From positions 1-21,921 of the forward strand of contig CAXMOO010000038.1 of the NCBI GenBank assembly GCA_964195005.1: DNA of 21,921 bases, given 5' to 3'. The translations under genes and the position numbers were made by a program. Of this stretch, positions 20,178 through 21,921 are shown one piece after another. The notes beneath the pieces were generated by a model, which ran no database searches, was not told the origin of the DNA, and saw nothing but the letters and a program-made list of their open reading frames with translations. Source of the DNA: JAUXLW01 sp964195005 (GTDB lineage Bacteria > Actinomycetota > Acidimicrobiia > Spongiisociales > SHLN01). Within the stretch, counting starts at the first letter, position 1; every line of letters begins with the position of its first letter.

Positions 20178-21566
20178 TTACGAGAAGCAGGCTCCGGTGA
20201 AGTCGTACGCCGCTGCCGTCGGTCCCACAGCCAAAGGCGTCAGGTTCACTGTGCCGCCGGGAGCCGTTGCGTCGACCCTATTGATGAGGCTGGCTCGTGC
20301 CGCGCTCTCGGCGCCACCCGCGTAGTTGGCATTGGGAATCATGTCGTCAAAGCTGACATCGCTGAGCTGCTTAACGGCCGCCGCCGTTCCGGCACGGGTG
20401 ATATCCCCGTTGACTAGCGCCTGGTCGATGATGGCCTTCACCGGATACTGCGAAGCCCACCCGTTGATGTACCACTCGTTTGGCGACTGGGGCGGGTCTG
20501 CGGCTGCAGCAGCGGCCTTGGCGGCCTGGTGGCCGGGACTGTCCCCGTACCAACCGGGAATCCAGTCCGACTGGAAGTACAACTGCTCGAGGAGTGGCAC
20601 CAGGTCGGGTGCCGCCGCCGGAAGAGCCGGATTCCAGGTCGGGTGAGTACCGATGAACACACTGGTACCTCCGTTCTGGAACATCCCACCCAGGGTCTGC
20701 GCCAGCTCGAACGGACCGGTAGTCAAGAAAACTACGGTCGGGGCGTTTTGGACGATCAGGCCAACCGCCTGGTCGACGGTGCCACCGGCCGCCAGTGAAG
20801 TCTGTTCGAACTCGAACAGCGGGTCACCCAAGCCGTTGGCCTCGGCCGCGATCTTGACGCCGGCCGCATAGTCGCCCCCGTAGTCGCCGGCGAACCCGAT
20901 GATGCCGTAACTCATGTCAGGGCCGAACTGCGAGACGGCAAAGTCGATATCGTTCATCGCCTCCATGCAATAGCTAACACCCGCTTCAATTATGAGGCCA
21001 CCGCCGTCGAACTCATTGAACGACCAGCCAGACCACCAGGTGGCAGGCACTGCCACCATGTTGTCTTCGATGTAACGGTCGAGAACAGCCTGTGTTTGGG
21101 CGGTTCCGAGCGATTGGGCCAGCATCAGGATGTTGGGCTCGATTTGGGTGTAACCCGCCACTGTCTCTTGTGGGTTGAAGTGAGCGTCTACCGTGTTGGC
21201 CTCGTTGACTATCACGTCGTAGCCGTCAACGCCTCCGCTGGCGTTTACGTCTGCCCAGAACGCAGTAAGACCGCCCACGGCCGGGATGGCCAAGGCCGAG
21301 AACGGACCGGTGCTCAGGTCGGAGATGACCCCGAGATAAATACAACCGTTCCCGGCATTGACCGCGTCGTCACAAGGAGCCTCGGTTACCCCGAAGTCGG
21401 TCAAAGGGCCTGTCGGCCCCGCCGTTGTCGATGTCGTTGTCGCGCCGGCAGCAGCCGTCGTGTCCGGAGACGTAGGCGTCGTGGTATCGCTATCGCTGCT
21501 GCCGCAAGCCGCTGCCACCAGAGTCAGCGCCGCCAACAGCGCTATCAGCTTCAAAGCTTTCTTCAT
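20178..21566 (-). CDS. ABC transporter substrate-binding lipoprotein, branched-chain amino acid type
   Basis: A 462-residue exported protein. The signal peptide ends in lipobox VAAAC, with C21 as the lipid-modified cysteine, and a Ser/Thr-rich linker follows (22-50). The rest is a type I periplasmic-binding fold (Peripla_BP_6 / LivJ-like): YLGVISDLSTGPFSALAIP at the first strand, INxEANG-like substitutes in the hinge, YGIIGFAGDYGGDYAAGVKI in the middle and FIGTHPTWNPAL later. Such proteins deliver amino acids, amides, urea or short aromatic acids to an ABC permease; the ligand is not decided. ATG 21566 has GAGGAG 7 bases upstream, the clearest Shine-Dalgarno in the window, unlike the leaderless neighbours. 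No permease or ATPase gene is within the window; they may lie beyond it. It ends at the shared terminator. Confidence 0.92.
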   Translation of the reverse strand: MKKALKLIALLAALTLVAAACGSSDSDTTTPTSPDTTAAAGATTTSTTAGPTGPLTDFGVTEAPCDDAVNAGNGCIYLGVISDLSTGPFSALAIPAVGGLTAFWADVNASGGVDGYDVIVNEANTVDAHFNPQETVAGYTQIEPNILMLAQSLGTAQTQAVLDRYIEDNMVAVPATWWSGWSFNEFDGGGLIIEAGVSYCMEAMNDIDFAVSQFGPDMSYGIIGFAGDYGGDYAAGVKIAAEANGLGDPLFEFEQTSLAAGGTVDQAVGLIVQNAPTVVFLTTGPFELAQTLGGMFQNGGTSVFIGTHPTWNPALPAAAPDLVPLLEQLYFQSDWIPGWYGDSPGHQAAKAAAAAADPPQSPNEWYINGWASQYPVKAIIDQALVNGDITRAGTAAAVKQLSDVSFDDMIPNANYAGGAESAARASLINRVDATAPGGTVNLTPLAVGPTAAAYDFTGACFS

Positions 21567-21921
21567 CTTTTTTCTCCTCGAGATCTAAACCCGTCGCGGT
21601 CGACTACAACCTAGTTGCTCAGGTTGAATATGGCCCCTCAGAGAGCCAATGCCGCTTGGCTGTTCCTTGTTTGCTTGTTGATAACTGAGATTGGGGACGC
21701 GCCGTAGGGCACAAAGCCCACCATCAATAGCTGAATGGCCAGGCTTTCCTTCGAAACACCACCAGACGATGACCCAAACGAAGCGTGGTTCTCGAAGGCC
21801 GAGGGCTGCGCCCGAGGCGCTCGATGGCTCGTTTGGAGGCGGAAGCAGTCGGCTCCTCGGCCCACTGCGATCCCAAACCTCAGGCGCGGCCGAGGAGCGA
21901 CAAAGGAAACTGAACGGCCAT
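21567..21921. other. 355-base region upstream of the solute-binding protein gene, no gene supported
   Basis: It is less GC-rich than the coding DNA near 21640-21790. Two frames on the - strand are open, one across the whole stretch from the window edge to TAG 21585-21587, but the products match nothing known to me and third-base GC is not raised as in the real genes. It holds small hairpins CAACCT/AGGTTG (21607-21626) and AGCCAA/TTGGCT (21644-21661) in the likely 5' leader of the downstream gene. Confidence 0.5.
21848..21901. repeat. Inverted repeat near the window edge
   Basis: GTCG-g-CTCCTCGGCC (21848-21862) is complementary to GGCCGAGGAG-CGAC (21888-21901) with one unpaired base, giving 14 base pairs and a 25-base loop. 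No T-run follows on either side. It could be a terminator of a gene beyond the edge or the end of a repeat element. Confidence 0.55.

Noticed and set aside
21638..21865. 75-codon open frame on - strand
   Set aside because: No Shine-Dalgarno, no recognised similarity, a second frame equally open, and codon third positions unlike the real genes.

Overview
The window is GC-rich, almost fully coding chromosomal DNA, most like a high-GC actinobacterium and possibly of the class Acidimicrobiia. The reasons are a DivIVA-like coiled-coil protein, a YlbL-type Lon-like protease and a UPF0182 membrane protein in one gene run, DUF3105 and CGNR-type proteins, Thr/Pro-rich linkers in exported proteins, GTG starts, and several start codons with only a -10-like hexamer just upstream (leaderless style). 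The taxonomic call is inference. There is no rRNA, tRNA, CRISPR array, phage gene or recognisable insertion sequence.

Layout from left to right. 1-1860: end of a GAF-domain protein, then an FAD-linked D-lactate/glycolate-type dehydrogenase, both on +. 1928-3226: homogentisate 1,2-dioxygenase (hmgA) on -, convergent with the dehydrogenase. 3647-5251: a Tat-exported zinc peptidoglycan amidase (+) meets a DUF3105 membrane protein (-) tail to tail. 5338-6479: a CGNR zinc-finger regulator (-) diverges from two tiny overlapping genes (+) across an AT-rich, repeat-bearing spacer. 6457-10179: an SDR dehydrogenase followed by a large M16 metalloprotease lipoprotein, both on -. 10180-10379: a spacer filled by an elaborate inverted/direct repeat. 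10380-11120: a HisA-like TIM barrel with altered catalytic positions (+). 11117-19024: a long - strand run, transcribed ylbL-like protease, DivIVA-like hendecad coiled-coil protein, UPF0182 protein, aceK. 19098-20129: bioY and a GNAT acetyltransferase (+), closed by a strong bidirectional terminator. 20178-21566: a branched-chain-amino-acid-type ABC solute-binding lipoprotein (-). 21567-21921: no supportable gene.

Metabolic themes are aromatic amino-acid breakdown (hmgA), control of carbon flux at isocitrate (aceK), short-chain dehydrogenase and alpha-hydroxy-acid oxidation, biotin uptake (bioY) and solute uptake. Envelope themes are the amidase, the M16 lipoprotein, UPF0182, the Lon-like protease and the DivIVA-like protein. 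The best candidates for follow-up are the complete AceK in an actinobacterial setting, the HisA homologue with Asn and Ala at two classical catalytic positions, the DivIVA-like protein with a near-perfect 11-residue repeat, the nested hairpin element at 10231-10361, and the operator-like spacer at 5920-6003.
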